DNA of 5,202 bases, from positions 12,601-17,802 of the forward strand of contig DCMG01000041.1 of NCBI GenBank assembly GCA_002321335.1, read 5' to 3'. This stretch comes from Bacteroidales bacterium UBA1628 (GTDB lineage: Bacteria; Bacteroidota; Bacteroidia; Bacteroidales; UBA932). The stretch's first letter is position 1. Each line of letters begins with the position of its first letter. Both the position numbers and the translations under genes were made by a program. The notes beneath the pieces were generated by a model that was not told where the DNA came from, did not search any database, and saw only the letters and a list, made by a program, of their open reading frames with translations. Below are positions 5,034 through 5,202 of the stretch, in pieces.

Positions 5034-5202
5034 TTAGTCGCTAAGAGAGAATCTCTTGAAAGCTACAACTTTAGCTTCAGGATCCACAGACTTGATGTAC
5101 TCAGCCACAGTCTTCTTGTCATCAGACTGCACGAACTCCTGCTCCTCAAGGGTAGACTCTTTGAAGAACTTCTGGATACGTCCGTTGGCGATGTTCTGGA
5201 TC
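5034..5202 (-). CDS. tsf: Elongation factor Ts, C-terminal fragment (cut by window edge)
   Basis: Only the last 55 codons and the TAA are in the window; the gene continues past the right edge. The visible protein includes IANGRIQKFFKESTL, EEQEFVQSDDKKTVAEYI and ends VVAFKRFSLSD. The pattern of GRxxKFFKE, a QxFV segment, KKTVxEYI and a final AFKRF is the C terminus of elongation factor Ts, the nucleotide-exchange factor that regenerates EF-Tu-GTP during translation. tsf usually follows rpsB (ribosomal protein S2), which would be expected beyond the right edge. The gene ends normally and is followed by its terminator. Confidence 0.9.
   Translation of the reverse strand, partial: IQNIANGRIQKFFKESTLEEQEFVQSDDKKTVAEYIKSVDPEAKVVAFKRFSLSD

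Overview
The window looks like a chromosomal segment from a member of the Bacteroidales (Bacteroidota) of moderate GC content. The evidence is two lipoprotein genes typical of that group, a GH20 hexosaminidase with the Bacteroidota-style sequence, A-rich start regions mostly without Shine-Dalgarno sites, and promoter matches to the Bacteroidota -7 element TAnnTTTG. Every protein-coding gene I can support lies on the minus strand, so transcription runs from right to left. I see no transposase, phage gene, CRISPR array, tRNA or rRNA.

From right to left: the 3' end of tsf (elongation factor Ts) enters at the right edge and ends in a clear intrinsic terminator. A TAACTTTG element directly abuts the start of cutC (CutC-family protein), and its U-tract side overlaps the tsf terminator. 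Between cutC and the next gene is a 138-bp gap containing a perfect 20-bp inverted repeat of REP/BIME type. Next come two short CHR-family (ChrA-like) membrane proteins that overlap by 8 nt. They are probably two halves of one transporter. The second has a textbook Shine-Dalgarno sequence, which is unusual for this phylum.

After a 108-bp gap with a possible promoter comes a GH20 beta-N-acetylhexosaminidase lipoprotein. It is followed after 12 bp by a cyclophilin-type peptidyl-prolyl isomerase lipoprotein, and these two probably form an operon. Both act outside the cytoplasmic membrane: one trims terminal N-acetylhexosamines from glycans, the other assists folding of exported proteins.

The left 427 bp contain no convincing protein gene. 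They hold a hairpin just beyond the isomerase gene and a good minus-strand promoter match (TTG-N20-TACCTTTG). About 40 bp beyond the promoter is a strong 15-bp hairpin followed by a T-rich stretch, and after that a segment with a G9 tract and a 35-codon open frame. The promoter-hairpin unit could encode a small RNA of about 80 nt or be the attenuated leader of a gene beyond the left edge. This is the most interesting unexplained part. Most of the window is ordinary housekeeping and accessory metabolism. I did not find a clear new multi-gene system.
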